This document shows, one piece after another, positions 27,793 to 37,277 of a DNA stretch of 64,000 nucleotides. The stretch covers positions 111,166-175,165 of the forward strand of contig CAJXSD010000002.1 of assembly GCA_913060475.1 (NCBI GenBank). The letters are read 5' to 3'. Source of the stretch: an uncultured Paracoccaceae bacterium. GTDB lineage: Bacteria; Pseudomonadota; Alphaproteobacteria; Rhodobacterales; Rhodobacteraceae. The notes below the pieces were generated by a model. The model worked only from the letters and a program-made list of their open reading frames with translations, ran no database searches and had not been told where the DNA came from. The position numbers and the translations under genes were made by a program. Each line of letters begins with the position of its first letter. Position 1 is the stretch's first letter.

Positions 27793-28820
27793 TCCGACTG
27801 CGCCGCATAATCTGGAGTGCGGCGCTGATCGCTGCCCCGGCTTTGGCGTCAAATATCACTGTTTCTGTTCATGATTTCAGTGATCTTGACGGCTGGTCGC
27901 AGGATCAACATGACCAGGCGCTGGGTGCATTTGTCGAAACCTGTCCCGATCTGAAATCTGCCGATTGGCAACCCCTGTGTGCGATTGCGCAACATACGGA
28001 TGATGCGAAAACGTTTTTTCAGGCGTTTTTCAAACCTGTTATGATCCGCGATGGGGATGACGCCAAATTCACCGGTTATTTCGAACCTGAAATGACAGTG
28101 TCGCGCGTGCGCACCGCGAAATATGCCTATCCCATTTATCGCGTTCCCCCTGAATTGCCCAAATCGGGCGTTTGGTACAGTCGGGCCGAATTGGAAAACC
28201 GCGGTATTTTGCGAAACCGTGGCTTGGAAATTGCCTGGGCGTCGGACCCTGTGGATGTCTTGTTTTTACAAATTCAGGGGTCGGGGCGGTTGCGATTTAC
28301 CGATGGGCACAGTCAGCGCATCGGCTATGGCGGTGGCAATGGTCATCAATACCGATCCGTTGGCCAGGAAATGATACGCCGTGGCCTGTTGGGCAAACAT
28401 CAGGCATCAGCCGCATCCATCAAAAAATGGGTCCGCGCCAATCCTGAACGGGGGCGCGGTCTGTTACAACACAACCCGTCATTTGTATTTTTTCGTGAAT
28501 TGAATGTCCCTGAAACCAAGGGACCGCTGGGCGCAATGAACCGGTCGTTGACCACCAAACGAACGGTTGCGATTGACCCCGAATATGTGCCACTGGGCGC
28601 CCCTGTCTGGATCGAAACCCAAGGGGCTAAACCCCTGCGGCGGTTAATGATTGCCCAAGACACCGGTTCCGTGATCAAGGGCGCGCAGCGGGCCGATATT
28701 TTCATGGGCAGCGGTGCCGCCGCCGGCAAAGAGGCCAGCAAAATAAAAGATGCAGGGTCGCTATTTGTGTTATTGCCGGTTAAAAGGGCGCTGTCCCTGT
28801 TAGACCAGAATGACCCATGA
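27789..28820 (+). CDS. mltA: Membrane-bound lytic murein transglycosylase A
   Basis: A 343-residue murein-cleaving enzyme that forms 1,6-anhydro products in the periplasm. The N-terminus has a signal peptide (RLRRIIWSAALIAAPALA-S) without a lipobox cysteine, so it may be soluble or tethered differently from E. coli MltA. KFTGYFEPEM lies near 97, FLQIQGSGRLRF near 155, and the C-terminal 3D domain with AQDTGSVIKGAQRADIFMGSG near 290 carries the catalytic Asp. Overlaps both neighbours by four bases. Confidence 0.92.
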   Translation: MIRLRRIIWSAALIAAPALASNITVSVHDFSDLDGWSQDQHDQALGAFVETCPDLKSADWQPLCAIAQHTDDAKTFFQAFFKPVMIRDGDDAKFTGYFEPEMTVSRVRTAKYAYPIYRVPPELPKSGVWYSRAELENRGILRNRGLEIAWASDPVDVLFLQIQGSGRLRFTDGHSQRIGYGGGNGHQYRSVGQEMIRRGLLGKHQASAASIKKWVRANPERGRGLLQHNPSFVFFRELNVPETKGPLGAMNRSLTTKRTVAIDPEYVPLGAPVWIETQGAKPLRRLMIAQDTGSVIKGAQRADIFMGSGAAAGKEASKIKDAGSLFVLLPVKRALSLLDQNDP

Positions 28821-29413
28821 AACGCCGTTCGCTGAATTCAGATGACCAAGAGCTTTGGAACAAAGTTGCCAAAACCGCCAAGCCATTGCACAGCGCGGCC
28901 AAAAAACGTGCGTTGCCCATAACGTCCAAGCCGAAAAAATCACCAACCCCCCGCATATCTGACCCTGCGCCGATTATGCCGTTTCGGGTTGGGGAACGCG
29001 CGGGTGGTGCCGCGCCGAAACATGATCTGAAACCATCGATCACATCGGCACTGGCCAGCAGCCCCGTGCAAATGGACGCCAAAGCCTATGGCAAAATGCG
29101 CCGCGGGAAATTGGGCCCCGAGGATACGATCGACCTGCACGGCATGACATTGCATCAGGCGCACCCTGCCCTGATCGGGTTTGTGTTGAATGGTCATGCC
29201 CGCGGGTTGCGGCTGTTACTGGTGATCACGGGCAAGGGCAAAAAATCGCGCGATGATGGACCGATTCCACGTCAGATGGGGGTTTTGCGCCATCAGGTGC
29301 CACAATGGCTGCGCATGGCCCCGCTTGCGCCCTTGGTCCTGCAGGTGACCGAGGCACATATAAAACACGGCGGTGGCGGTGCCTATTACGTGTATTTGCG
29401 GCGTCGCAAATAA
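28817..29413 (+). CDS. Smr-domain protein
   Basis: A 198-residue protein. The N-terminal half is basic and low in complexity; the C-terminal Smr domain begins DTIDLHGMTLHQAHPAL (about 96) and includes LLLVITGKGKKS (about 134) and LQVTEAHIKHGGGGAYYVYLRR at the end. Smr domains act on or bind nucleic acids in MutS2 and related proteins. It is the last gene of the timA-mltA-smr unit. Unrelated to the mutS gene at 8.3 kb in position. Confidence 0.88.
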   Translation: MKRRSLNSDDQELWNKVAKTAKPLHSAAKKRALPITSKPKKSPTPRISDPAPIMPFRVGERAGGAAPKHDLKPSITSALASSPVQMDAKAYGKMRRGKLGPEDTIDLHGMTLHQAHPALIGFVLNGHARGLRLLLVITGKGKKSRDDGPIPRQMGVLRHQVPQWLRMAPLAPLVLQVTEAHIKHGGGGAYYVYLRRRK

Positions 29414-29590
29414 CGGCGGCTGCGCGTAAAAACGCGATTGCATGGAAAAACAGTTGACGAAACGTCATTTCGCGCCTTGAATGGCTGGAAAGTGGTCGGA
29501 TTTTCCATGGCTACAACCATGGCTAGAAGCCCACACCCGCGCTAGACTGCGCACCATGAACATCGGAACACCACCAATCAAGGGGCAGAT
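29414..29590. promoter_or_regulatory. Leader of the cox operon with short repeats
   Basis: A 177-base gap with no gene. It contains the inverted repeat TGACG-AAA-CGTCA (29455-29467) and a direct repeat CCATGGCTA at 29505-29513 and 29517-29525, spaced about one helical turn (12 bases). These could be operator half-sites for a cox regulator; I see no convincing promoter hexamers. Confidence 0.35.
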
Positions 29591-30115
29591 ATGAAATTAA
29601 GTGATGCGAAATTAATACCGGCAGACCGCGAAACAGTGTGGCAGGCCCTGTTATCGCCCGAGGTGTTAAAGGAATGCGTCCCCGGGTGCACCGAAATGAC
29701 CGGCACCGCCCAAGACGGGTTTGAGGCCACCGTCACCCAGAAAGTGGGCCCCGTCAAAGCCACATTCAAAGGCGCGGTGACCCTGTCCGATATGGTTGAT
29801 CAAACGTCCCTGACCCTGACCGGAGAGGGCAAAGGCGGTGCCGCAGGTTTCGCCAAGGGGGGCGCAAATGTGGTCTTAACCGACCAAGATGGCGGCACGC
29901 TGTTATCCTATGAGGTTGAGGCCAAAGTGGGCGGCAAATTGGCCCAGTTGGGCAGCCGCATCATCGATGGCTTTGCCAAGAAAATGGCAGACCAGTTTTT
30001 CGAAAATTTCCGCGATGCCGTGTCTGAACCAGACGACACAGACAGTGCTGGGGATCAAAATGATGCTGATACACCCCCCGCGAAAAAAGGGTGGTTCAAA
30101 AAATTAATCAGCTAA
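29591..30115 (+). CDS. coxG: CoxG-like SRPBCC protein (carbon monoxide dehydrogenase accessory subunit G)
   Basis: A 174-residue protein of the CoxG family within the SRPBCC fold. The N-terminus KLSDAKLIPADRETVWQALLSPEVLKECVPGC and the Gly-rich GEGKGGAAGFAKGGANVVL segment fit the family, ending in an Asp-rich tail and a basic terminal (KKGWFKKLIS). CoxG was reported to help anchor CO dehydrogenase to the membrane. It precedes coxS by 33 bases and starts after AAGGGG, so it heads the operon. Confidence 0.86.
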   Translation: MKLSDAKLIPADRETVWQALLSPEVLKECVPGCTEMTGTAQDGFEATVTQKVGPVKATFKGAVTLSDMVDQTSLTLTGEGKGGAAGFAKGGANVVLTDQDGGTLLSYEVEAKVGGKLAQLGSRIIDGFAKKMADQFFENFRDAVSEPDDTDSAGDQNDADTPPAKKGWFKKLIS

Positions 30116-30148
30116 AACAGAACAAAAACAAATAATTGGGAGGACTAA

Positions 30149-30634
30149 ATGACAAAAATAACAATGACAGTAAACGGAAAAACCGTTTCTGGCGATGTAG
30201 AGGGGCGCACATTGCTGGTCGATTTCCTGCGCAACGACCTGCGCCTGACCGGTACGCATGTGGGCTGTGACACCAGCCAATGCGGGGCCTGCACGGTGCA
30301 TGTCGATGGCGTTGCGGTGAAATCCTGCACCATGTTCGCCGCCGAGGCCGACGGCGCAGATGTCGCCACAATCGAAGGTCAGGCCGCCCCCGATGGCACC
30401 CTGAACGCGATTCAGGCGGCGTTTCAGGAACATCACGGGCTGCAATGCGGGTTCTGTACCCCCGGCATGGTGATGGCGGCGGCGGATTTGTTGAAAAACA
30501 ACCCCAAACCGACCGAGGCCGAGGTGCGCCATCATCTAGAAGGCAATATTTGCCGGTGCACCGGATATCATAACATCGTCAAGGCAATTTTGGCCGCGTC
30601 CGGACAGGATGTCAGCCAATTGGCCGCAGAATAA
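30149..30634 (+). CDS. coxS: CoxS-type 2Fe-2S subunit of a molybdenum hydroxylase
   Basis: A 161-residue subunit of the xanthine oxidase family carrying two [2Fe-2S] clusters. The plant-ferredoxin-type cluster is in [16 protein letters not shown] (about 42-57) with a further Cys near 64. The helical-domain cluster uses CGFC (about 104) and CRCTGY (about 136). The start is at 30149, ten bases after GGAGG. Electrons pass from the coxL active site through it to the FAD of coxM. Confidence 0.93.
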   Translation: MTKITMTVNGKTVSGDVEGRTLLVDFLRNDLRLTGTHVGCDTSQCGACTVHVDGVAVKSCTMFAAEADGADVATIEGQAAPDGTLNAIQAAFQEHHGLQCGFCTPGMVMAAADLLKNNPKPTEAEVRHHLEGNICRCTGYHNIVKAILAASGQDVSQLAAE

Positions 30635-30652
30635 AAACAGGGAGGATTAGAC

Positions 30653-33019
30653 ATGCCCAAAGACAGCGGCATCGGCGCCAGCAGCAAGCGTCGCGAAGAC
30701 ATTCGGTTTCTGACCGGAACAGGGAATTATACAGACGACATTAACATCCATGGTCAAACGCATGTGTATTTCTTGCGCTCTGACATGGCCCATGGAACGA
30801 TCAATTCCATCGATACATCCGCTGCGGCCTCTATGCCCGGCGTTGTGCGCATTTTTACAGGTGCCGATTTCCAAGGCATCGGCGGTTTGCCCTGTGGTTG
30901 GCAGGTGACCGACAAACACGGCAACCCCATGCAGGAACCGGCCCACCCCGTTTTGGCACAGGGCAAGGTGCGCCATGTCGGCGACCCTATCGCTGCGATT
31001 GTGGCCGAAACGCTGGAACAGGCCCGCGATGCCGCCGAGGCGATTGATCTGGACATCACCGAATTACCGGCCGTTGTTGATATGAAACAGGCGCTGGAAC
31101 CCGGTGCCACCAAGGTGCATGACGATCTGGACAGCAACCTGTGTTACGACTGGGGTTTCGTCGAGGAAAACCGCGACGCCGTGAACAAAGCGTTCGAAGA
31201 GGCCGCCCATGTGACCACGTTAGAATTGGTCAACAACCGCTTGGTGGCCAACCCTATGGAACCCCGCGTTGCAGTTGGCGATTATAACCGCGCCAATGAT
31301 GAAAGCACGCTATATACCACATCGCAAAACCCCCATGTGATCCGTTTGCTGATGGGGGCCTTTGTTCTGGGGATCCCCGAACATAAATTGCGCGTTGTTG
31401 CTCCGGATGTGGGCGGCGGCTTTGGCACCAAAATTTTCCACTATGCAGAAGAGGCATTTTGCACATTCGCTGCGCGTCAGTTGAACCGCCCTGTCAAATG
31501 GACCTCCTCTCGGTCCGAGGCATTCATGTCCGATGCCCATGGCCGCGATCATGTGACCAAAATCGAACTGGCACTGGATGCCGATAACAATTTCCAGGCG
31601 ATCCGGACCGAAACCTATGCCAACATGGGGGCCTATCTGTCCACCTTTGCGCCATCGGTTCCCACATGGTTGCATGGTACATTGATGGCCGGCAATTATA
31701 AAACGCCGCTGATCTATGTGAATGTTAAGGCCGTGTTTACCAACACCGTGCCCGTGGATGCCTATCGCGGTGCCGGCCGCCCCGAGGCCACATATCAATT
31801 GGAACGTTTGGTCGACAAAGCGGCGCGTGAATTGGGCGTTGATCCAATCGCGCTGCGGCGGCAAAACTTTATCACGCAATTCCCCTATGCAACCCCTGTT
31901 GCGGTGGAATATGACACCGGTGACTATGTCGCAACCATGGACAAGTTGGAAGAAATCGCAGACCTGTCCGGATTTGAGGCCCGCCGCAAAGCATCCGAGG
32001 CCCGTGGCAAACTGCGCGGTTTAGGCGTGAACTGCTATATCGAGGCCTGCGGCATCGCGCCATCAAATCTGGTGGGCCAGCTGGGTGCGCGTGCCGGTCT
32101 CTATGACGCGGCAACCGTGCGTGTGAATGCCACCGGTTCGATCAGCGTCATGGTCGGCGCACACAGCCACGGCCAAGGCCACGAAACCGCATTCCCCCAA
32201 GTTGTGGCAGATATGCTGGGCATTGATGAAAGCATGATCGAAATTGTCCATGGTGACAGTTCGAAAATCCCATTTGGGATGGGCACCTATGGGTCGCGGT
32301 CACTTGCGGTTTGTGGATCAGCCATGGTGCGCGCCACCGAAAAGATCATCAACAAAGCCAAGAAAATCGCATCCCACATGCTTGAGGCATCCGAGGCGGA
32401 TATCGAACTGAAAGACGGGCAATTCACCGTCAAAGGAACCGATAAATCCTGTGCTTGGGGCGATGTCACGCTGGCCGCCTATGTGCCACACAACTATCCG
32501 CTTGAGGATATCGAGCCAGGTCTTGAGGAAACGGCATTCTATGATCCGTCCAACTTTACCTATCCCTCAGGCGCCTATGCCTGCGAAGTCGAAGTGGACC
32601 CAGACACCGGCAAAGTCACCGTGGAACGGTTCAGTGCAGCGGATGATTTTGGCAACGTGGTCAACCCAATGATCGTCACCGGTCAGGTCCACGGCGGTGT
32701 GGGTCAGGGAATCGGTCAGGCGTTGCTGGAAAACTGCGTCTATGACGAAAACGGCCAGCTGCTTAGCGCATCCTATATGGATTACGCAATGCCACGGGCA
32801 TCGGATGTGCCGTTCTATACGGTTGATCATTCGTGCCAAACACCCTGCACACACAACCCCTTGGGTGTGAAGGGCTGCGGCGAAGCCGGTGCCATCGGAT
32901 CCCCCCCCGCCGTCGTAAACGCGGTGATCGATGCGCTGCAATCTGGTGGGTTCAAACACGTTACACATATCGACATGCCCGTTTCGCCCCAGCGCGTTTG
33001 GGCCGCAATGCAAGGTTAA
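30653..33019 (+). CDS. coxL: CoxL-type molybdenum hydroxylase large subunit, form II
   Basis: A 788-residue catalytic subunit that binds molybdopterin cytosine dinucleotide. GIGASSKRREDIRFLTGTGNYTDD is the expected N-terminus; the active-site loop reads AYRGAGR near residue 370. That is the form II signature; true aerobic CO dehydrogenases (form I) have AYRCSFR, so the Cys that anchors copper in CO oxidation is absent. GVGQGIGQALLEN and HNPLGVKGCGEAGAIGSPPAV (conserved catalytic Glu in CGEAG) are at the C-terminus. The true substrate is uncertain; it could be a purine, aldehyde or other small molecule. Confidence 0.9.
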   Translation: MPKDSGIGASSKRREDIRFLTGTGNYTDDINIHGQTHVYFLRSDMAHGTINSIDTSAAASMPGVVRIFTGADFQGIGGLPCGWQVTDKHGNPMQEPAHPVLAQGKVRHVGDPIAAIVAETLEQARDAAEAIDLDITELPAVVDMKQALEPGATKVHDDLDSNLCYDWGFVEENRDAVNKAFEEAAHVTTLELVNNRLVANPMEPRVAVGDYNRANDESTLYTTSQNPHVIRLLMGAFVLGIPEHKLRVVAPDVGGGFGTKIFHYAEEAFCTFAARQLNRPVKWTSSRSEAFMSDAHGRDHVTKIELALDADNNFQAIRTETYANMGAYLSTFAPSVPTWLHGTLMAGNYKTPLIYVNVKAVFTNTVPVDAYRGAGRPEATYQLERLVDKAARELGVDPIALRRQNFITQFPYATPVAVEYDTGDYVATMDKLEEIADLSGFEARRKASEARGKLRGLGVNCYIEACGIAPSNLVGQLGARAGLYDAATVRVNATGSISVMVGAHSHGQGHETAFPQVVADMLGIDESMIEIVHGDSSKIPFGMGTYGSRSLAVCGSAMVRATEKIINKAKKIASHMLEASEADIELKDGQFTVKGTDKSCAWGDVTLAAYVPHNYPLEDIEPGLEETAFYDPSNFTYPSGAYACEVEVDPDTGKVTVERFSAADDFGNVVNPMIVTGQVHGGVGQGIGQALLENCVYDENGQLLSASYMDYAMPRASDVPFYTVDHSCQTPCTHNPLGVKGCGEAGAIGSPPAVVNAVIDALQSGGFKHVTHIDMPVSPQRVWAAMQG

Positions 33020-33034
33020 GGGAAGGGATCAGAC

Positions 33035-33823
33035 ATGTATAACTTTGACTTTGAAAAACCAACAACAATCGCTGATGCGGTTGCCGCCCTTGCCTCGGAC
33101 GAGGCCCAGGCATTGGGCGGGGGACAAACCTTGATCCCAACAATGAAACAACGCTTGGCCAGCCCGGCCAAGCTGGTCAGCCTGACCGGGATCGCCGAAA
33201 TGAAAGGTGTCTGCCAAAACGATGATGGCAGCCTGACAATCGGTGGGGCCACCACCCATGCCACCGTCGCCGCCCAAGCGGGCGCCTATCCTGCCCTGGC
33301 CGCCCTGGCCGCAGGCATCGGCGATCCGGCTGTGCGCAATCGGGGAACCATTGGGGGATCAGTGGCCAATAATGACCCCGCCGCCTGCTATCCGTCTGCG
33401 GTACTGGCCTCAGGCGCGACAGTCATCACAAACACCCGTGAAATCAGCGCTGATGACTTTTTCCAAGGAATGTTCACAACAGCCTTAGAAGAAGGCGAAA
33501 TCATCACAGGTCTGCGTTTCCCTGTGCCGCAGGCAGCGAATTATCAAAAATTCGAACAACCCGCATCACGCTTTGCTATGGTTGGTGTTTTTGTCGCGAA
33601 ATTCGCAGATGGTGTTCGTGTTGCGGTGACAGGTGCATCAGAAGACGGCGTATTCCGTTGGTCCGAGGCTGAAACCGCCCTTGCGGACAATTTTAGCCCT
33701 GATGCCCTAAACGGGTTGGCGGTGTCATCGGTGGGAATGATTTCGGACCTACACGGTAGCGCCGAATATCGCGCGCATTTGATCGGTGTGATGACAAAAA
33801 GAGCAGTCGCAGCCTGTTCCTAA
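33035..33823 (+). CDS. coxM: CoxM-type FAD subunit of the molybdenum hydroxylase
   Basis: A 262-residue flavoprotein subunit. FAD-binding features are ALGGGQTLIPTMKQRLASP (near 28-46), GGATTHATVA (near 70) and IGDPAVRNRGTIGGSVANNDPAACYPSAVLASGATV (near 95-130). It begins 15 bases after coxL with AAGGGA upstream and is last in the operon. The S-L-M order differs from the M-S-L order reported for form I CO dehydrogenases, in line with form II. Confidence 0.92.
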   Translation: MYNFDFEKPTTIADAVAALASDEAQALGGGQTLIPTMKQRLASPAKLVSLTGIAEMKGVCQNDDGSLTIGGATTHATVAAQAGAYPALAALAAGIGDPAVRNRGTIGGSVANNDPAACYPSAVLASGATVITNTREISADDFFQGMFTTALEEGEIITGLRFPVPQAANYQKFEQPASRFAMVGVFVAKFADGVRVAVTGASEDGVFRWSEAETALADNFSPDALNGLAVSSVGMISDLHGSAEYRAHLIGVMTKRAVAACS

Positions 33824-33833
33824 AGTGGAAAGT

Positions 33834-33972
33834 GGGGGCTTTGCCCCCCTTGACCCCGATGGGGTCAATTCACCCGAGAGTATTTGGTGCAAAAATGAAA
33901 GCATTAAGTTCTAGGATACCTTGGTTTTCATTTTTGTAAAAATACTCAAAAATAGGGGGCCGAAAGGCCCCC
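33834..33972. terminator. Hairpin cluster between coxM and dapD, including inverted gene-end repeats
   Basis: Three hairpins occur in 140 bases: GGGGGC-TTT-GCCCCC (33834-33848), TTGACCCC-GAT-GGGGTCAA (33850-33868) and GGGGGCC-GAAA-GGCCCCC (33955-33972). The last is T-rich on both sides and so works as a bidirectional terminator. Between them two diverged copies of the gene-end repeat lie in opposite orientation (33878-33900 and 33925-33947), together forming an imperfect long inverted repeat. Confidence 0.75.
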
Positions 33973-33998
33973 GTTTGTTTCGATAGAAACAAATCTGA

Positions 33999-34826
33999 TC
34001 AATCACGAAGTAATTCGTTAATGCCGGTTTTGCTGCGCGTTTTTTCGTCAACGCGTTTTACGATGACTGCGCAATACAGGTTGATTCCGTTCTTTGATGG
34101 CATTGAGCCGGAAACAACGACCGAGTAGGGGGGGACTTCGCCGTACATGACTTCGCCAGTTTCGCGGTCGACGATTTTTGTGGATTGACCAATGTAGACG
34201 CCCATCCCTAGGACCGAGCCTTCGCGGATGATGCAGCCTTCGACGACTTCTGATCGTGCGCCGATAAAGCAGTTGTCTTCGATGATTGTTGGGCCGGCTT
34301 GCATGGGTTCCAAGACGCCGCCGATTCCGACGCCACCTGAGAGGTGGACATTTTTACCGATTTGGGCGCAGCTGCCGACGGTGGCCCATGTGTCGACCAT
34401 GGTTCCCTGATCAACATAGGCGCCGAGGTTTACGAACGATGGCATCAAAACCACGCCTGGTGCGATATATGCGGATTTACGAACGACGCAGTTTGGAACC
34501 GCGCGGAACCCGGCTGCGCGCCATTGGTTTTCGCCCCAGCCAGCGAATTTGCTGTCAACTTTGTCCCACCAGCCGCTGCCTTGGGGGCCGCCGGACTGGA
34601 TTTCCATGTCTTTGATCCGAAATCCCAGCAGTACGGCCTTTTTCGCCCATTGGTTGACCTGCCAATTGCCATTTTCCAGTTTCTCGGCCACGCGCAGGGT
34701 GCCGCTGTCTAGGGCGTTTAGGGTGTCTTCGATCGCTTCGCGGGTTTCGCCGGTTGTGGCGGGGGTGATTGTGTCGCGGGCGTCCCATGCGGATTCTATG
34801 GCGGCCTCTAGGTTTGCGTTGGACAT
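33999..34826 (-). CDS. dapD: Tetrahydrodipicolinate N-succinyltransferase
   Basis: A 275-residue left-handed beta-helix enzyme in the succinylase branch of lysine and diaminopimelate synthesis. The hexapeptide repeats run through [46 protein letters not shown] (about 128-173), and the C-terminus is [13 protein letters not shown]. It uses succinyl-CoA. dapE, the later desuccinylase, lies 7 kb away on the other strand. Confidence 0.95.
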   Translation of the reverse strand: MSNANLEAAIESAWDARDTITPATTGETREAIEDTLNALDSGTLRVAEKLENGNWQVNQWAKKAVLLGFRIKDMEIQSGGPQGSGWWDKVDSKFAGWGENQWRAAGFRAVPNCVVRKSAYIAPGVVLMPSFVNLGAYVDQGTMVDTWATVGSCAQIGKNVHLSGGVGIGGVLEPMQAGPTIIEDNCFIGARSEVVEGCIIREGSVLGMGVYIGQSTKIVDRETGEVMYGEVPPYSVVVSGSMPSKNGINLYCAVIVKRVDEKTRSKTGINELLRD

Positions 34827-34929
34827 CGGCGGTTTCCTCCTGAAATTGCGTTTTTAGCGCTATAGCTTTCATTGGCTGGTGATACAATAAATTTAGACGT
34901 AAGATAGTGCAAAACAAAGGGATGTACAT

Positions 34930-35745
34930 ATGACACGGAAAACAACGCGGTTATTTCGCGATGCTGTGACGGATAAATCAACGGCCAAGGGTGTACCGGT
35001 TACGCCGCAAACGCAATCGCCGGCCTATCGGCTGGCCTTTGCCGATGATGAATTTTTGGTGCGCGACGATCTGCGGCCTGTGCGGTTGCAGTTGGAATTG
35101 TTGAAGCCTGAGCTGGCATTGGATGAACAGGGTATTTTGTCGACCGTTGTTTTGTTCGGCGGCGCGCGGATTCCTGATCCTGTGAATGCGGATCAGGCCA
35201 AGACGCCCAAGCTGGCGGAATTGACACGCTATTACACCCAAGCGCGGGAATTGGCGCGTCAGATTACGCAATACAGCCAATCGTTGGGCGGGGGCGAATT
35301 TGTTGTGACCACGGGCGGCGGCCCCGGCGTGATGGAGGCAGGCAACCGTGGTGCGATGGATGCGGGCGGCAAATCGGTGGGGTTGAACATTGTGTTGCCC
35401 CATGAACAGGCGCCCAATGCCTATGTGACACCGGAATTGTGTTTCAATTTCCATTACTTTGCCATTCGCAAGATGCATTTTCTGATGCGTGCCAAGGCGA
35501 TTTGCGTTTTTCCGGGGGGATTTGGCACGCTAGACGAATTGTTCGAGGCGCTGACATTGATCCAGACCAATCGCATGGCGCCGGTGCCATTTTTGCTGTT
35601 TGGGCGGGAATTTTGGAATGATATCCTGAATTGGCAGGCCTTGGCCGATGCGGGGACGATTTCGCGCGCTGATCTGGATCTGTTCAAATTCGTGGATACG
35701 GCCCAAGAGGCGATGGAAATTATCACAACGTGGCGGTATGAATAA
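34930..35745 (+). CDS. LOG-family nucleotide 5'-monophosphate phosphoribohydrolase
   Basis: A 271-residue protein with the two LOG signatures: TTGGGPGVMEAGNRGAMDAGGKSVGLNI (about 134-161) and [16 protein letters not shown] (about 195-210), the PGGxGTxxE motif. The family includes cytokinin-activating LOG and bacterial PpnN-type nucleotidases; the older lysine decarboxylase label is not supported. About 75 residues of extra N-terminal sequence precede the core. It is monocistronic. Exact substrate unknown. Confidence 0.85.
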   Translation: MTRKTTRLFRDAVTDKSTAKGVPVTPQTQSPAYRLAFADDEFLVRDDLRPVRLQLELLKPELALDEQGILSTVVLFGGARIPDPVNADQAKTPKLAELTRYYTQARELARQITQYSQSLGGGEFVVTTGGGPGVMEAGNRGAMDAGGKSVGLNIVLPHEQAPNAYVTPELCFNFHYFAIRKMHFLMRAKAICVFPGGFGTLDELFEALTLIQTNRMAPVPFLLFGREFWNDILNWQALADAGTISRADLDLFKFVDTAQEAMEIITTWRYE

Positions 35746-35839
35746 CGGGTGAATTGTCGCGCGGGTGCACTAAATTCTTGCGCTTGTTGGGGGTCGCGTA
35801 CTAGACACCCACCATATACCCGATATGAGGAGAGCCCCC

Positions 35840-36526
35840 ATGGCCTTTGACCGATCCATTAAAATCGCGCCGTCCATCCTGTCTGCGGATTTTGCCAATT
35901 TTGGCGCTGAAATTCGCGCCATTGAATCCCAAGGTGCCGATTGGGTGCATGTCGATGTCATGGACGGGCATTTTGTGCCGAACCTGACCTTTGGCCCGCC
36001 CGCGGTCAAGGCGTTTCGGCCCCATGTGAAAACGGTGATGGATGTGCATTTGATGATCGCGCCGGTTGATCCCTATATCGATGCCTATGCGGATGCGGGG
36101 GCCGATATTCTGACCGCGCACATCGAGGCGGGGCCACATATTCACCGCACCTTGCAGGCGATCCGCGGCGCAGGGATGAAGGCGGGCGTTGCCCTGAACC
36201 CGGGCACACCGGCCGAAACAGTGGAACATTTGCTGGATTTGACAGATTTGGTCTGTGTCATGACGGTAAACCCCGGATTTGGCGGACAGAAATATATCGA
36301 TATGACGGCCAAGGTGCGCAAACTGCGCGATATGATCGGGGATCGTCCGATCCATATTGAAATTGATGGTGGCATGGACCCGACCACCGCGCCATTGATG
36401 GCGGCGGCGGGTGCAGATGTGCTGGTTGCTGGATCGGCCGTTTTCCGTGGTGGATCGGTTGATGCAGCGGATGTCTATGGTGACAACATCGCAGCCATTC
36501 GCGCCGCGGCAACGGCGGCCATATAG
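35840..36526 (+). CDS. rpe: Ribulose-phosphate 3-epimerase
   Basis: A 228-residue TIM-barrel enzyme that interconverts ribulose 5-phosphate and xylulose 5-phosphate in the pentose phosphate (and possibly Calvin) pathway. IAPSILSADFANFGAE, VHVDVMDGHFVPNLTFGP, VHLMIAPVDPYI and MTVNPGFGGQKYI are all present with the metal-binding His and Asp residues. Start MAFDRS (35840) follows AGGAGAG; an upstream in-frame ATG five codons earlier is less likely. Followed by gph after 32 bases. Confidence 0.95.
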   Translation: MAFDRSIKIAPSILSADFANFGAEIRAIESQGADWVHVDVMDGHFVPNLTFGPPAVKAFRPHVKTVMDVHLMIAPVDPYIDAYADAGADILTAHIEAGPHIHRTLQAIRGAGMKAGVALNPGTPAETVEHLLDLTDLVCVMTVNPGFGGQKYIDMTAKVRKLRDMIGDRPIHIEIDGGMDPTTAPLMAAAGADVLVAGSAVFRGGSVDAADVYGDNIAAIRAAATAAI

Positions 36527-36558
36527 TTATCGCACAACCAAAGGGGCAGGGTGGCATC

Positions 36559-37212
36559 ATGCGGGCGGTTATTTTTGACCTGGATGGCACATTGATTGAC
36601 AGTGCGCCCGATATTCAAGCGGCGGCCAATCGGGCCTTGGCCGATTTTGATTGCACGCCGTTGGATTTGCCGACTGTCATTTCGTTCATTGGGAATGGTG
36701 TTCCCAAATTGGCCGAACGGGTGCGATTGCGGGCGGGTTTGGCCGATCACGTGCAATCAGACCTGACCCAGCGATTGATGACATATTACAACGAAAATCC
36801 GTTGGGGCTGACAAAACTGTATCCGGATTGTTTGGGCACCTTGCAGTATTTGCGCGACATTGGGGTGAAAATTGGGCTGTGTACCAACAAACCCTATGCG
36901 CCTGCGGTGCATATTTTGGATCACCTGCAGATCGCGCAGTATTTTGATGCGGTCATTGGTGGCGACAGTTTAGAGGTGAAAAAACCTGATCCCGCGCCAC
37001 TGCGTGAAACGATCGCGCGGTTACAGGCGGATGATGTGTTATATGTCGGGGACAGTCCGGTGGATTATCAAACGGCCCAAAACGCGGGCGTTGATTTTGC
37101 GTTTTTCACCCAAGGGTACCGAAACGAACCCCTGTCGTATTTCCAAAACGCGCTGCCGTTTGACGATTATCGGGAATTTTTGGCCATTCTGCACGATCGG
37201 TTTTCGGCATAG
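36559..37212 (+). CDS. gph: Phosphoglycolate phosphatase (HAD family)
   Basis: A 217-residue HAD hydrolase. Motif I is VIFDLDGTLIDSAPDI (about 4-19), motif II is GLCTNKPYAP (about 113), and the C-terminal motif reads VGDSPVDYQTAQNAGV (about 158). Together with rpe it forms the common rpe-gph pair, recycling 2-phosphoglycolate. A second, related HAD gene lies at 40.6 kb. The substrate is inferred from the family. Confidence 0.88.
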   Translation: MRAVIFDLDGTLIDSAPDIQAAANRALADFDCTPLDLPTVISFIGNGVPKLAERVRLRAGLADHVQSDLTQRLMTYYNENPLGLTKLYPDCLGTLQYLRDIGVKIGLCTNKPYAPAVHILDHLQIAQYFDAVIGGDSLEVKKPDPAPLRETIARLQADDVLYVGDSPVDYQTAQNAGVDFAFFTQGYRNEPLSYFQNALPFDDYREFLAILHDRFSA

Positions 37213-37277
37213 GGGCACAGGCCCGAGTATAGGACCGCGTACAGGCCCGCGCGGATTTGCGCAGGCCTGTTGTTTTA

